Source: JABDBL01 sp963845445
GTDB taxonomy: Bacteria > Cyanobacteriota > Vampirovibrionia > Obscuribacterales > Obscuribacteraceae
Length of the DNA: 64,000 nucleotides
Direction of reading: 5' to 3'
Assembly: GCA_963845445.1 (NCBI GenBank)
Contig: CAWJSE010000002.1
Location: 2,728,001-2,792,000, forward strand
Made by a program: the position numbers and the translations under genes. Shown here in pieces: positions 27,802 through 37,624 of this stretch (its first letter is position 1; every line of letters begins with the position of its first letter). Below the pieces are notes generated by a model. That model was not told where the DNA came from. It saw only the letters and a program-made list of their open reading frames with translations, and ran no database searches.

Positions 27802-29715
27802 ATGACAACTCTCGCTGCCAACAAGAACGCGCTGCAACCAGAAAGCACGCTTCCGCAAGAAAGCACGCTTAAACAAGAAGGATTTCCTAATTCCAGCAAG
27901 GAATATTTTTCCGGTCTAATCTATCCAGACATTCGTGTGCCGTTCCGTAAAGTACAACTCTCCTATACTGACCAAGACGCTAAACCAGCTACCAGTCTTA
28001 TATATGACACTTCCGGACCATACACCGAGTCTGGTTTTATTTTTAATTCGGCAAAGGGCTTGCTCCCCATACGTCAGTCTTGGATTGAAAGAAGAGGCGA
28101 TACAGAAATATACGATGGGCGCATCACTGCCACTCAATTTGTTGAAAAATACTTAGCCTCAAACTCAGAAAACAAAAGTTCACAGCAAATTACCCGAAAA
28201 CCTCGTCGTGCTTTGAAAGGACATAATGTTACCCAAATGCATTATGCCCGCAAGGGCATTATTACACCAGAAATGGAATATATAGCCATTCGCGAAAATG
28301 CTCTGCAAGAGGCTTTCAAGTCTGAACTAGCCAAGAAATCTAAAAACGAAATTACTCAATTGAGTGAACGCAATGCTCGTTTAAAAGGTAATTCATTCGG
28401 CGCCTGCATTCCCGATGAAATTACCCCTGAATTTGTAAGACAAGAAGTTGCTCGTGGCAGAGCAATTATTCCTGCCAATATAAATCATCCTGAAATAGAA
28501 CCAATGATCATTGGTCGCAATTTTTTAGTCAAGATTAACGCTAATATAGGCAATTCTGCCGTTAGTTCTTCAATCGAAGACGAAATAGCCAAACTAGTTT
28601 GGGCTATTCGCTGGGGTGCTGACAATGTCATGGATTTATCGACAGGCAAAGATATTCATCTCACTCGAGAATTTATCTTGCGCCATTCACCAGTACCTAT
28701 AGGTACTGTTCCTATTTATCAAGCCTTAGAAAAAGTAAATGGTGTTGCCGAAGACCTGACTTGGGAAATATTCCGCGACACTTTGATCGAACAGGCAGAA
28801 CAGGGAGTCGATTATTTCACCATTCATGCTGGCGTGCTTTTGCGTTATGTACCACTAACGGTCAATCGCGTTACCGGTATTGTTTCACGCGGCGGATCTA
28901 TCATGGCCAAATGGTGTCTGGCCCATCACCAAGAAAGCTTCCTTTATACACATTTCCGCGAAATATGTGAAATTATGAAAACATATGATGTCAGTTTTTC
29001 ATTAGGAGACGGCTTACGTCCTGGCAGCACAGCTGACGCTAATGATGCCGCACAATTTGCTGAACTTGAAACTCTAGGCGAATTGACCAAAATTGCCTGG
29101 GAATACGATGTCCAAACCATGATTGAAGGGCCCGGTCATGTCCCCATGCATATGATTCAAGAAAATATGACCAAGCAATTAGAAATCTGCCAAGAAGCCC
29201 CATTTTACACTCTGGGACCTTTAACCACTGATATTGCTCCTGGCTATGATCATATAACCAGTGCTATTGGCGCAGCAATGATTGGTTGGTATGGTACTGC
29301 CATGCTTTGTTATGTCACACCCAAAGAGCACCTCGGTCTGCCCGATCGTGATGATGTCAAAGCAGGAGTAATTGCCTATAAAATCGCTGCTCATGCTGCT
29401 GATTTAGCCAAAGGGCATCCAGCCGCTCGCAGTAGAGACGACGCCCTTTCTAAAGCTCGTTTTGAATTTCGTTGGCATGATCAGTTTAATTTGTCTCTAG
29501 ATCCTGATACTGCAAAAGAGTTTCATGATGAAACTCTGCCGGCAGAGTCAGCTAAAGATGCCCATTTTTGCTCTATGTGTGGTCCTAAATTCTGCTCTAT
29601 GAATATTACTCAAGATTTAAGGGCTTTGGCTACAGAAAATATCGAAGACAATGGCAGTACCGAAAATACAAAAAGCGAAACAGAAAAACACACAAAAGAA
29701 TCTGTTTCTGTTTAA
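27802..29715 (+). CDS. thiC: Phosphomethylpyrimidine synthase ThiC
   Basis: Radical SAM enzyme that rearranges aminoimidazole ribotide into HMP-phosphate, the pyrimidine half of thiamine. 637 residues. Visible: TQMHYARKGIITPEMEYIAI, GANIGNSAVSSS-like nucleotide region, HAGVLLRYVPLT, EGPGHVPMHMI, and the C-terminal iron-sulfur motif CSMCGPKFCSM (CxxCxxxxC). I start at ATG 27802, 5 bases after AGGAG, rather than GTG 27796. First gene of the thiC-O-S-G cluster. No TPP riboswitch motif is seen in the 186 bases upstream, which is unusual for thiC. Confidence 0.96.
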   Translation: MTTLAANKNALQPESTLPQESTLKQEGFPNSSKEYFSGLIYPDIRVPFRKVQLSYTDQDAKPATSLIYDTSGPYTESGFIFNSAKGLLPIRQSWIERRGDTEIYDGRITATQFVEKYLASNSENKSSQQITRKPRRALKGHNVTQMHYARKGIITPEMEYIAIRENALQEAFKSELAKKSKNEITQLSERNARLKGNSFGACIPDEITPEFVRQEVARGRAIIPANINHPEIEPMIIGRNFLVKINANIGNSAVSSSIEDEIAKLVWAIRWGADNVMDLSTGKDIHLTREFILRHSPVPIGTVPIYQALEKVNGVAEDLTWEIFRDTLIEQAEQGVDYFTIHAGVLLRYVPLTVNRVTGIVSRGGSIMAKWCLAHHQESFLYTHFREICEIMKTYDVSFSLGDGLRPGSTADANDAAQFAELETLGELTKIAWEYDVQTMIEGPGHVPMHMIQENMTKQLEICQEAPFYTLGPLTTDIAPGYDHITSAIGAAMIGWYGTAMLCYVTPKEHLGLPDRDDVKAGVIAYKIAAHAADLAKGHPAARSRDDALSKARFEFRWHDQFNLSLDPDTAKEFHDETLPAESAKDAHFCSMCGPKFCSMNITQDLRALATENIEDNGSTENTKSETEKHTKESVSV

Positions 29716-29756
29716 TCATCCATTAAATACCCCTTGATCCCTTTTAGGTTATTAGC

Positions 29757-30902
29757 ATGTCCGGTCATATCGCTATTATTGGGGCTGGTCTAATTGGCAG
29801 AATACTTGCCTTTGAATGCCATTTAGCAGGCTTTGCTGTTTCTTTATTTGACCGAGATACCAAAGAAGGGACGCTCAGTTGCGCCTATACTGGCGCCGGG
29901 ATGCTTGCTCCCTACACAGAACTAGAATCATCAGAACCTATTATTGCTGCTCTGGGTATTGAGTCTCTCGCTTTATGGCCGCAATTACTGAGCAAATTGT
30001 CTACTGCCGTTTTCTTTCAAAGAAACGGCACTCTCGTCCTCGCTCATCCGCAAGATCAAGCTGATTTAGAGCGTTTTCGCCGTTCAGTACAACACCGGCT
30101 CGCGAGCCCAGAATGGAACAGTTTTGGCATTCGGAGATCCTCTGAACCGATGGTTGGCTATAATCGACTTGAGCTTATGTCTCTCAAAGTGCAATTGCCC
30201 GCCATCTTCACCCATGGCATTTATTTGCCCGAAGAAGGACAAATTGATAACAAACAAATATTAGATGCTCTGAGAATAGCTATAGATAGCAGCAACATAG
30301 AATGGCATACTGAATCGTCTGTAAGTTCATTGGCGCCCTTTGATTCTTTCGATTTTGTTATCGACTGCCGCGGACTAGGCGCTCAGCAGGATACAAAAGA
30401 ATTGCGCGGCGTGCGCGGCGAATTATTAGTGGTAGAAGCGCCAGAAGTAAATTTAAATCTACCAATTAGATTGATGCACCCTCGCCATCCAATTTATATT
30501 GTTCCGCGTCAAAATCATCGCTTTATCATTGGCGCTACTTCTATTGAAAGCGAGGATATGCGCCCTATAACTGTGCAATCAACTTTGGAGTTACTTTCAG
30601 CCGCTTGTACCGTACATCCGGGTTTTGCCGAAGCCACTGTTCTTGAAAATAAAGTAAATTGCCGACCCACTTTGCTCAATAATTTACCGGGCATTATATT
30701 TGACCGCCAGTCAAGCAACATAATTAAAGTCAATGGACTTTACCGCCATGGCTTTTTAATAGCACCTAAATTAGCCAAGCTTGTACTGGCCTATATCAGC
30801 AACAAAACTATCGACCGGCACTACGCCAGATTATTCCGGCCACTCGACGTTAGCACTGATCAATTTATGAAAGGAGATTCGGCTCTTGCAATTAGTTATT
30901 AA
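29757..30902 (+). CDS. thiO: Glycine oxidase ThiO
   Basis: FAD-dependent D-amino-acid/glycine oxidase that gives dehydroglycine for thiazole synthesis in aerobes. 381 residues: IAIIGAGLIGRILAFE is the FAD-binding GxGxxG, and LFDRD is the end of the Rossmann motif. GAGMLAPY and GVRGELLVVEAP are typical of ThiO. The C-terminal HGFLIAPKLAKLV closes the FAD domain. The start of thiS overlaps its end, so translation is coupled. Oxygen-dependent ThiO instead of radical ThiH suggests an aerobic life style. Confidence 0.92.
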   Translation: MSGHIAIIGAGLIGRILAFECHLAGFAVSLFDRDTKEGTLSCAYTGAGMLAPYTELESSEPIIAALGIESLALWPQLLSKLSTAVFFQRNGTLVLAHPQDQADLERFRRSVQHRLASPEWNSFGIRRSSEPMVGYNRLELMSLKVQLPAIFTHGIYLPEEGQIDNKQILDALRIAIDSSNIEWHTESSVSSLAPFDSFDFVIDCRGLGAQQDTKELRGVRGELLVVEAPEVNLNLPIRLMHPRHPIYIVPRQNHRFIIGATSIESEDMRPITVQSTLELLSAACTVHPGFAEATVLENKVNCRPTLLNNLPGIIFDRQSSNIIKVNGLYRHGFLIAPKLAKLVLAYISNKTIDRHYARLFRPLDVSTDQFMKGDSALAISY

Positions 30903-31086
30903 TGGTGAGACAAAAACAATAGACAACATCAAAACCGTACAAGATTTATTGCTTGAACTAGGCTATGAAATAGACTCGGTAGCGGTAGCCCGCAATAATA
31001 CTTTTGTTTCACGCAGCACTTACTCTCAGTCTGAATTAAAAGAGGGTGAAGAATTAGAAATTCTGCTTCCTATGCAAGGCGGTTAG
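30886..31086 (+). CDS. thiS: Sulfur carrier protein ThiS
   Basis: A 66-residue ubiquitin-like protein. The start is TTG 30886 with AGGAGA before it; the first codons overlap thiO by 17 bases. The C-terminus is MQGG, the Gly-Gly that is adenylated and converted to thiocarboxylate to give sulfur to ThiG. No thiF is in the cluster, and the MoeZ at 42345-43563 may activate it. Confidence 0.95.
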   Translation: MQLVINGETKTIDNIKTVQDLLLELGYEIDSVAVARNNTFVSRSTYSQSELKEGEELEILLPMQGG

Positions 31087-31092
31087 AAACTA

Positions 31093-31890
31093 ATGTGGCA
31101 ATTAGCAAATAAATCTCTTGAAAGTCGTCTTCTTTGCGGCAGCGCCCTCTTTTCTTCGCCGCAAATCATGCGCGATTCCATCATTGCCTCAAGCACCCAG
31201 GTGGTGACTCTAGCTTTACGAAGACAAGCACCCAGCACCAATGGTGGTTCTTCTTTTTGGGATCTGATTAAAAGTCTGAATGTTCATATTTTGCCTAACA
31301 CAGCTGGTTGTCGCACCAGCAAAGAAGCCATTACTCTTGCTCATATGGCTCGTGAATTATTTGATACCAATTGGATCAAACTCGAAGTCACCGGTGATGA
31401 TTACACCTTGCAGCCCGATCCTTTTTCTTTAGTTGAAGCAGCTGAATCTCTCATTAATGATGGCTTTGAAGTATTTCCTTATACAACTTCAGATCTCATT
31501 GTAGCCCAGCGCTTAGTGGATGTTGGCTGCAAAATAATTATGCCCTGGGCGGCGCCAATTGGATCCGGTCAAGGCATTACTGACGCGCGCGCCCTTAAAA
31601 CTTTGCGCAACCGTTTACCTGATATTACGCTCATAATTGATGCTGGTATTGGCAAACCATCACATGCTACCCAAGCAATGGAAATGGGCTATGATGCTGT
31701 ACTTTTAACTTCTGCTATTGCCCTAGCCAATGATCCAGTCAATATGGCACGTGCTTTTGCTGCGGCGATTGAATCTGGCAGACTAGGTTTTGAAAGTGGC
31801 TTCATGGAAGAACGCTCTATGGCTTCTCCTAGTACACCCACTATTGGCACACCCTTTTGGCACAAGTCTGAACATAAAGAGCCGGTATAA
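31093..31890 (+). CDS. thiG: Thiazole synthase ThiG
   Basis: Condenses deoxyxylulose-5-P, dehydroglycine and ThiS thiocarboxylate to the thiazole. 265 residues, a TIM-barrel enzyme. TAGCRTSKEAITLAHMARE, then WIKLEVTGDDYTLQPDP with the Schiff-base lysine, PWAAPIGSGQGI and DAGIGKPSHATQAMEMGYDA are all diagnostic. ATG 31093 is 7 bases after thiS. End of the contiguous thiCOSG operon, since the next gene is antisense. Confidence 0.96.
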   Translation: MWQLANKSLESRLLCGSALFSSPQIMRDSIIASSTQVVTLALRRQAPSTNGGSSFWDLIKSLNVHILPNTAGCRTSKEAITLAHMARELFDTNWIKLEVTGDDYTLQPDPFSLVEAAESLINDGFEVFPYTTSDLIVAQRLVDVGCKIIMPWAAPIGSGQGITDARALKTLRNRLPDITLIIDAGIGKPSHATQAMEMGYDAVLLTSAIALANDPVNMARAFAAAIESGRLGFESGFMEERSMASPSTPTIGTPFWHKSEHKEPV

Positions 31891-31944
31891 AAACCTAGTG
31901 TTGACTGTCCACTACAGTCGCAGGATTAATTGCTCTAGGGCGAT

Positions 31945-32220
31945 TCATCGGCCCAAAAGCTTTCCTATACTTCCTATAGTAGCCTTAAATAAACCAGCAA
32001 ACGCGGCTACCCCAGGCATCATTTGCATAGCCTTGAACATATCTGCTTTACCCATTGCTCCACTAGAACATCCGTTACCACCGTTAGAGCAACCATTACC
32101 CTTCTTAGCACCCTTAACAGGCTCGCAAGAACCATTTGGGCAGTCACCATAAAGCTCATCCTGAAAGGCCGCCGTTGCATCTGGCGGGGGCGCTTTAGTA
32201 GGTGGTCTATCCATGGGCAT
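31945..32220 (-). CDS. Small Cys/Gly-rich protein, antisense inside the thiamine cluster
   Basis: A 91-residue protein with a GAGAAACT site before ATG 32220. The sequence has a Pro-rich start, then CPNGSCEP, and GNGCSNGGNGCSSGAM, followed by a C-terminal hydrophobic helix VAAFAGLFKATIGSIG. I know no family. Cys and Gly clusters followed by an amphipathic or hydrophobic helix recall small secreted or membrane-active peptides, but no export leader is present. Its placing between thiG and thiDE, on the other strand, is odd. Confidence 0.5.
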   Translation of the reverse strand: MPMDRPPTKAPPPDATAAFQDELYGDCPNGSCEPVKGAKKGNGCSNGGNGCSSGAMGKADMFKAMQMMPGVAAFAGLFKATIGSIGKLLGR

Positions 32221-32440
32221 TTTAGTTTCTCTATAAATATTAAGTTAGGGCCTGACTTATATATGCTATAAAATGCCTGTGAGAAATTTGTGAGGCCGAT
32301 AGCGTATTATTCCCACCCTCACAAAGCTAAATTACAAATGAATTTGGGCACTGGCCTTATAGGCCGAAACATTTGCCAAGCGCCTCATAGCCGAACCATT
32401 TGAGACCAACGGCAGAGCATTGCTAGAATTGAGCTTACTT

Positions 32441-33952
32441 ATGAAAGAGATAGCCTGGACAATTGGCGGTTCCGATAGTGGCGGAGGCGCAGGAATACAA
32501 GCAGACATCAAAGCCTTCAATGCTTTAGGCGTACACGGCTGCTCAGTTATTACTGCCATAACAGCACAAAATACCACTGGCGTGCACAGTATTGAGGCAG
32601 CCAGCCCAGCAATGATTGAAGGTCAATTCCAGAGTCTTTTGGCAGACTTGCCCCCAAAAGCCATTAAAACTGGCATGCTTTATAGTGTTGAAACAATCAG
32701 ACAAATAGGTAGTTTCCTTGCTAATAGCAAAGCTTTTAAAATATGTGACCCGGTCATGATCGCTACTAGTGGCAGTTCTTTACTCTGCAATGACCATGCC
32801 ATTCAGGCCCTTAAAGACTCTATCTTGCCACATGTCGATTTGCTTACTCCTAATTTGCCCGAAGCAGAAGCGCTGTTAAGGATTCAAAATTCGCATGCTA
32901 CAAACCCAACCGAGTCCTATGTGCAAGACCTGGCTAAAAGGCTAATCACACTTGGCCCTAAGTCCGTTTTGATCAAAGGCGGCCACAGCGGCGGTCCATA
33001 TAGCAATGATTATTTTCACAGCAATGATTATTCGGCCTGGTTGCTGAGCAAACGTATTGACACTAAGTCGACACATGGCACCGGTTGTACCCTTTCGGCT
33101 GCTATTGCAGCTACTATTGCCCTTGGTTATGCGCTTCAAGACGCTATTGTTATTGCCAAGGCATATGTCAATCAGGGACTACGTACCAGTCATTCTCTGG
33201 GGCAAGGACATGGCCCAATTGAACAAGGTAACTGGCCAGAAGCTTTTTGTGATCTCCCTATGCTTATTCTGTCTTCTCCAAATGATTTAACTATAAATAA
33301 ATGGTTTGATTTACCAGCCTTCCCAGATTGTGGAGCAGAAAAACTCGGTATTTATCCAATTGTTGATAATTCTGAATGGCTCAAAAAGCTTTTACCCTTA
33401 GGGGTTTCCACAATACAATTGAGGATTAAAGCTAATAATGGCAATCAAAAGCACATAGAACAGGAAATTGCTAAAGCAATTGAAATAGCGCGGCAGTTTT
33501 CGTGCCGACTATTTATAAATGATTACTGGCAGCTTGCCATCAAATATAGTGCTTATGGTGTGCATTTAGGACAAGAAGATCTACAGACAGCAGACATTGA
33601 CACCCTCATACAATCCGGCATCCGCCTAGGCATAAGCACACATAGCTACAGCGAGCTTGCGCGTGCCCTCGCTTATAAGCCATCTTATATTGCTATAGGT
33701 CCAATCTTCAGCACCACCACTAAAAAAATGCCCTGGCAACCGCAAGGACTAGACAATCTTAAGCGCTGGCGCCGCTCATTACCTTATCCCCTGGTAGCAA
33801 TTGCCGGTATCAACTTAGAGCGACTTCCCGCAGTATTAGAAGCGGGCGCAGACGGTATTGCTGTCATTGGCGACATTCTGAATGACCAAGATCCAATAGC
33901 CAAAACTAAGAAATGGCTTGAAACTTATACTCACCGCATTGAATCACACTAA
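32441..33952 (+). CDS. thiDE: ThiD-ThiE fusion: HMP-P kinase and thiamine-phosphate synthase
   Basis: N-terminal ThiD (about residues 1-260) phosphorylates HMP/HMP-P: WTIGGSDSGGGAGIQADIK, AITAQNTTGVH, and HGTGCTLSAAIA. C-terminal ThiE (about 290-503) joins HMP-PP to thiazole phosphate: LGIYPIVDN, STIQLRIK, RLFINDYWQLA, GVHLGQEDLQ and IAIGPIFSTTTKK. ATG 32441 gives the usual ThiD start. A TTG at 32420 would add 7 residues. Fusion of ThiD and ThiE is known in several phyla. It completes the pathway started by thiC. Confidence 0.95.
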   Translation: MKEIAWTIGGSDSGGGAGIQADIKAFNALGVHGCSVITAITAQNTTGVHSIEAASPAMIEGQFQSLLADLPPKAIKTGMLYSVETIRQIGSFLANSKAFKICDPVMIATSGSSLLCNDHAIQALKDSILPHVDLLTPNLPEAEALLRIQNSHATNPTESYVQDLAKRLITLGPKSVLIKGGHSGGPYSNDYFHSNDYSAWLLSKRIDTKSTHGTGCTLSAAIAATIALGYALQDAIVIAKAYVNQGLRTSHSLGQGHGPIEQGNWPEAFCDLPMLILSSPNDLTINKWFDLPAFPDCGAEKLGIYPIVDNSEWLKKLLPLGVSTIQLRIKANNGNQKHIEQEIAKAIEIARQFSCRLFINDYWQLAIKYSAYGVHLGQEDLQTADIDTLIQSGIRLGISTHSYSELARALAYKPSYIAIGPIFSTTTKKMPWQPQGLDNLKRWRRSLPYPLVAIAGINLERLPAVLEAGADGIAVIGDILNDQDPIAKTKKWLETYTHRIESH

Positions 33953-33969
33953 TTTTCTAACCCATTGAT

Positions 33970-33992
33970 AGATTTTGCATCATGTAAAATCT
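33970..33992 (+). terminator. thiDE: Weak terminator hairpin after thiDE
   Basis: AGATTTT (33970-33976) and AAAATCT (33986-33992), with a small loop that can pair further (GCAT/ATG). Only a short T-containing tail follows. Confidence 0.4.
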
Positions 33993-33994
33993 AA

Positions 33995-34110
33995 CTCCTT
34001 TATGTCCCGGGAAAAGGGACACCTCATAAGCAGGCTATGTAGAAGCGGAAATTTTTCATGCAACGGAAAGCGGCACAGCCCAAGGCGGAATAAATTCGCC
34101 GGTAAAAATT
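33995..34110 (+). ncRNA. Possible structured RNA, unassigned
   Basis: Between thiDE and the DUF2142 gene lies a GC-richer patch with three adjacent hairpins: TGTCCC/GGGACA (about 34003-34021), GGCT.../...AGCC (about 34033-34080) and GGCG/CGCC around 34084-34100. It has no coding sense and matches no riboswitch motif I know. Low confidence. The rest of the gap to 34343 holds nothing I can name. Confidence 0.25.
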
Positions 34111-34343
34111 TATTATCTATTTCTAATACGATTTCATTAAATTACAGACAATCTCGCAATTAGCGACCAGCGTCAGCTTGACTTCCGGTTATCAATACAA
34201 GATGAACTTCAGTATTTACTGTATTGATTGCTGCATAAATATCTTTTTGATCTATGTCTAAATACTCTTTGCTCCTTCAAGCTTCGGTGCCTTAAATGCA
34301 ACTTTGCAGTCATTTTATATTCAAATCTAGTAAATATTACTGT

Positions 34344-36431
34344 TTAATTTACAAGAACTTTTATACATTGCTTTGTGCTGTACAAGATACGTCCATCTGC
34401 AGAAACAAATTTCATAGTCAACCAGTGAGTTCCTAAACTCAATTCTTTTGTTGGAATCAAAATGCCGAAATCATCAAAGTGAAATTCATCTTTCTTGTAA
34501 GGACGTTTCACACCGTAAATAGCTCGGTACATTTTGACGTTATCTATATAAAGAAAAACTGCCGCCGCTAAGGAATTTGCATTTATATCTAGAGCTTTGC
34601 CTTGTATCCAAATATCTGTTCCTCGCGGAACTACCAAACTATTAATATCATGTTTAGGATGTTGGTCAAAGGTAGGATAGCGGTCCAAATACTCCGACCA
34701 GTCGATCCAGTTGGGGGCATTTATTGAAGCAGTTTTCAAATGTTCAATGTTTATAATTGGTTGATCTACTGTGGAATAAAATCTTTCACGTATGCATGCA
34801 ATAGCTGAATAACTACCAATGAGCGAATAGCACAACCATCCTATGGTAATAAGAAAAAAGATTCGCTCTCGTATTACTCGGGAAACAAGAACACGAGGCG
34901 CAAAACAGGCAGCTGTTATGAAAAGCGCAAATATTAGAGCGTACCAATGTCTCCCTTGCCATAAAACTGATGGATAGGCAACAACAAAGAACAAGAACAT
35001 AAAAATGACGAATAATAAATAACTGTTGATGACTATATTTGAACAAGCGAGGTAAAGAGTACAGCGTATACCACGTTTTTTAGACAAAAGAAAAAGGCTC
35101 ATTGAGACTTTTGCCAGACTGACAAGAGTGAGCAAAATAATAATTTTAGTGAGCCAATTAATTATGATCCTCAAAACCTGGTTGACAGTTGGATTTACTA
35201 TTATTAGCGGCACAGTAACGTGCCCGAAGCAACCCCAAAAAGTATGGAAGGCCAGTCCGTCGATACAATATATGCAATGATATGCCTGTAGCAAAGCATT
35301 CACTATATGTGCAGTTAAAATTTTATGGCCATTTAGCGCTTCTTTAAAAGCGGTATAAGTGGGATGCCAGTGCCAGTGTTGCCTATCTATAGATGGCAAC
35401 CCGCTACCCCAAATTATCCAGGTTTGGATGATGCCAATGGCCATTGCAGGACCGAGAAGAATGAGCAATCTAATTACTAACTGTTTAAAAGAAATTTTTG
35501 ATCGGATGGACTTTGTTATTACCATAGCTAAAATAGCTGTGCCAACGCAGAGAAAAATTTGGTATTTGACTAAAAGCAATCCCATTATCAATCCTAGTAA
35601 CCACAGAATGGGTTCTTCAATTCGAAAGAGGGGGACATCTCTAAGGTAAGATTTTATTGTTAGCGGGATAGGCATAAGGTTCGAAGTAAACTGATTACTT
35701 AGATTAGTATTTCGCCAACGTAAAGCAAGATAAAAACAGGCGCTCACCACAGCCAGACTGAGATTATCTGGTTGAATATAAGAGCCTACAAAAGTGACCA
35801 TTGGGAAAAAGGCTATTGCTGCAAGGATGAGCGTTGCCTTTAGTCTCGATAATCCTAGCTCTAGCATAGTTAAATATGAGAAGGTCAATCCACATCCGAG
35901 TAAAATAACCGACAAAAAGCGAGCAGAAAAAAATAAGAAGCAGAGATTGCTATCAAAACAAGAAAGCAACTTTAGCCAGATTGCCGCAATGGCATAATAA
36001 ACAAACGGATAAATAACTGTGTCGCCAGGATTGGTTTTGCATTGCAAAACCATTTGCTCAGTTGGGGCGTTGACGTCAATCTTGTGGAAAAAACTTTTTG
36101 TTCCATAGCCGAGAGGTGGCTGAGCATATGCAATTATTTTTACTGCTTGACCATTTGTGGCATCGAACAAATAACGAGTATAGGGATGCGAACAGCCTAC
36201 TATCGGCCAGTCTGTGGCTTTGAATAATCTTTGTTTTGAGTATAAACTGAATAAATAGTCAGCATGACAGTCTTCGTCTGGAGATTGAAAAATAGGTACT
36301 AAAAAAACCCAATAGCTGGCAAGTAACATGGAACAAAAAACTATGCACACCGGGATAAAGGCTTGAGGCACGAACGGAATTATTCTGGCGAATATAAATA
36401 TGTTATTGATCGATCGCTTAAATTTAACCAT
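34344..36431 (-). CDS. DUF2142-type polytopic membrane protein
   Basis: A 695-residue protein with about 11-12 membrane helices. An early extracellular motif FQSPDEDCHADYLFSL resembles the PDExxH-like motif of DUF2142 and GT39-type polyprenol-dependent glycosyltransferases. PPLGYGTKSFF follows. The C-terminal 120 residues are a soluble beta-rich domain (IWIQGKALDINANS onward). Members are linked to surface polysaccharide work, possibly sugar transfer from lipid carriers. It precedes the divergent gmd-fcl-GT block, which fits such a role. Start ATG 36431. Confidence 0.72.
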   Translation of the reverse strand: MVKFKRSINNIFIFARIIPFVPQAFIPVCIVFCSMLLASYWVFLVPIFQSPDEDCHADYLFSLYSKQRLFKATDWPIVGCSHPYTRYLFDATNGQAVKIIAYAQPPLGYGTKSFFHKIDVNAPTEQMVLQCKTNPGDTVIYPFVYYAIAAIWLKLLSCFDSNLCFLFFSARFLSVILLGCGLTFSYLTMLELGLSRLKATLILAAIAFFPMVTFVGSYIQPDNLSLAVVSACFYLALRWRNTNLSNQFTSNLMPIPLTIKSYLRDVPLFRIEEPILWLLGLIMGLLLVKYQIFLCVGTAILAMVITKSIRSKISFKQLVIRLLILLGPAMAIGIIQTWIIWGSGLPSIDRQHWHWHPTYTAFKEALNGHKILTAHIVNALLQAYHCIYCIDGLAFHTFWGCFGHVTVPLIIVNPTVNQVLRIIINWLTKIIILLTLVSLAKVSMSLFLLSKKRGIRCTLYLACSNIVINSYLLFVIFMFLFFVVAYPSVLWQGRHWYALIFALFITAACFAPRVLVSRVIRERIFFLITIGWLCYSLIGSYSAIACIRERFYSTVDQPIINIEHLKTASINAPNWIDWSEYLDRYPTFDQHPKHDINSLVVPRGTDIWIQGKALDINANSLAAAVFLYIDNVKMYRAIYGVKRPYKKDEFHFDDFGILIPTKELSLGTHWLTMKFVSADGRILYSTKQCIKVLVN

Positions 36432-36613
36432 TTAATTTCAATTTGGCGACCGTTGAATGATAGCCTGTGGGGAGCTTAGATAACGAAGATGCTCGATTTC
36501 AATTTCTATGAAATAATCATTGCACGGGTCAGAAGGGAGTGATGGGCAAATTGATTATGACATTTGCTTGTGGAAAAAGGAAAAGGGTTAAGGCGGCTAC
36601 TTACGCTGTCTAG

Positions 36614-37621
36614 ATGAAAAAAGCTTTTATTACTGGCATTACGGGACAAGATGGTTCATATTTAGCTGAGTTTTTGTTGGCAAAAGGCTATGAGGTTCAC
36701 GGTCTCATACGACGCGCTTCTACTTTTAACACAGCGCGAATAGAGCATCTATATCAAGATCCGCATGTTAATAACGTGCGCCTCTTTTTACACTATGGTG
36801 ATTTAAGTGACTCCGCGTGCCTTCTCAGACTCTTATTTGATATTCAACCACAGGAAATATATCATTTGGCAGCACAAAGTCATGTAAAGATAAGTTTCGA
36901 AATGCCTGAGTATACGGGCAATATCACAGCCTTAGGAACACTGAGAATTCTTGAAGCAATGCGCCAGATAAAACTACCAGCAAAATTTTTCCATGCTAGT
37001 AGTTCAGAAATGTTCGGCAACAGTAAAGAGACACAGCAAAACGAAAAAACGGCTTTTTATCCGTGTAATCCTTATGGTACTGCAAAGGCGTATGCCCATT
37101 GGATTACCGTAAATTACCGTGAAAGCTTCGGTATGTTTGCCTGCAACGGAATAATGTTTAACCATGAATCGCCCAGACGAGGAGAAACTTTTGTTACGAG
37201 AAAAATTAGCAGGGCGATCGCCAGGATTAAAGCCAAATTGCAAGACAAATTGTATTTAGGAAATCTTGCTGCTAAACGAGATTGGGGCTTTGCTAAAGAA
37301 TATATAGAAGCTATGTGGCTGATGCTACAACAGGACAAAGCTGATGATTATGTGATTGCCACAGGCGAAACGCACTCCGTAAGTGAATTTTTAGAAGAGG
37401 CTTTTTCTTATTCTTCTCTTGACTGGCGTCCTTATGTAGAGATCGATCAGCGCTACTTTCGAGCAGCTGAGATTCACTCACTATTAGGGGATGCCAGCAA
37501 AGCCAAAAATTTGCTGGGGTGGACTCCGAAGACTAAATTTAAAGATCTGGTCAAATTGTTGGTTGACGCTGATATGAAAATGCTGAATGCCAATACATTC
37601 ACTGACAAACTCTATATGTGA
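36614..37621 (+). CDS. gmd: GDP-mannose 4,6-dehydratase
   Basis: First step from GDP-mannose to GDP-L-fucose. 335 residues, extended SDR fold: NAD(P)-binding GITGQDGSYLAEFL, catalytic Ser/Glu segment ASSSEMFG, NPYGTAKAYAHWITVNYRE with the YxxxK, and GETHSVSEFLEEAF. FNHESPRRGETFVTRKI is the Gmd signature. Length normal. ATG 36614 shows no clear ribosome site. fcl follows after 3 bases. Confidence 0.96.
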   Translation: MKKAFITGITGQDGSYLAEFLLAKGYEVHGLIRRASTFNTARIEHLYQDPHVNNVRLFLHYGDLSDSACLLRLLFDIQPQEIYHLAAQSHVKISFEMPEYTGNITALGTLRILEAMRQIKLPAKFFHASSSEMFGNSKETQQNEKTAFYPCNPYGTAKAYAHWITVNYRESFGMFACNGIMFNHESPRRGETFVTRKISRAIARIKAKLQDKLYLGNLAAKRDWGFAKEYIEAMWLMLQQDKADDYVIATGETHSVSEFLEEAFSYSSLDWRPYVEIDQRYFRAAEIHSLLGDASKAKNLLGWTPKTKFKDLVKLLVDADMKMLNANTFTDKLYM

Positions 37622-37624
37622 TTT

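Noticed and set aside
9297..37225. GCGATCGC octamers (HIP1) at about 9303, 15380 and 37215
   Set aside because: Three copies in 64 kb is near chance, so they give no clear sign of HIP1 enrichment.
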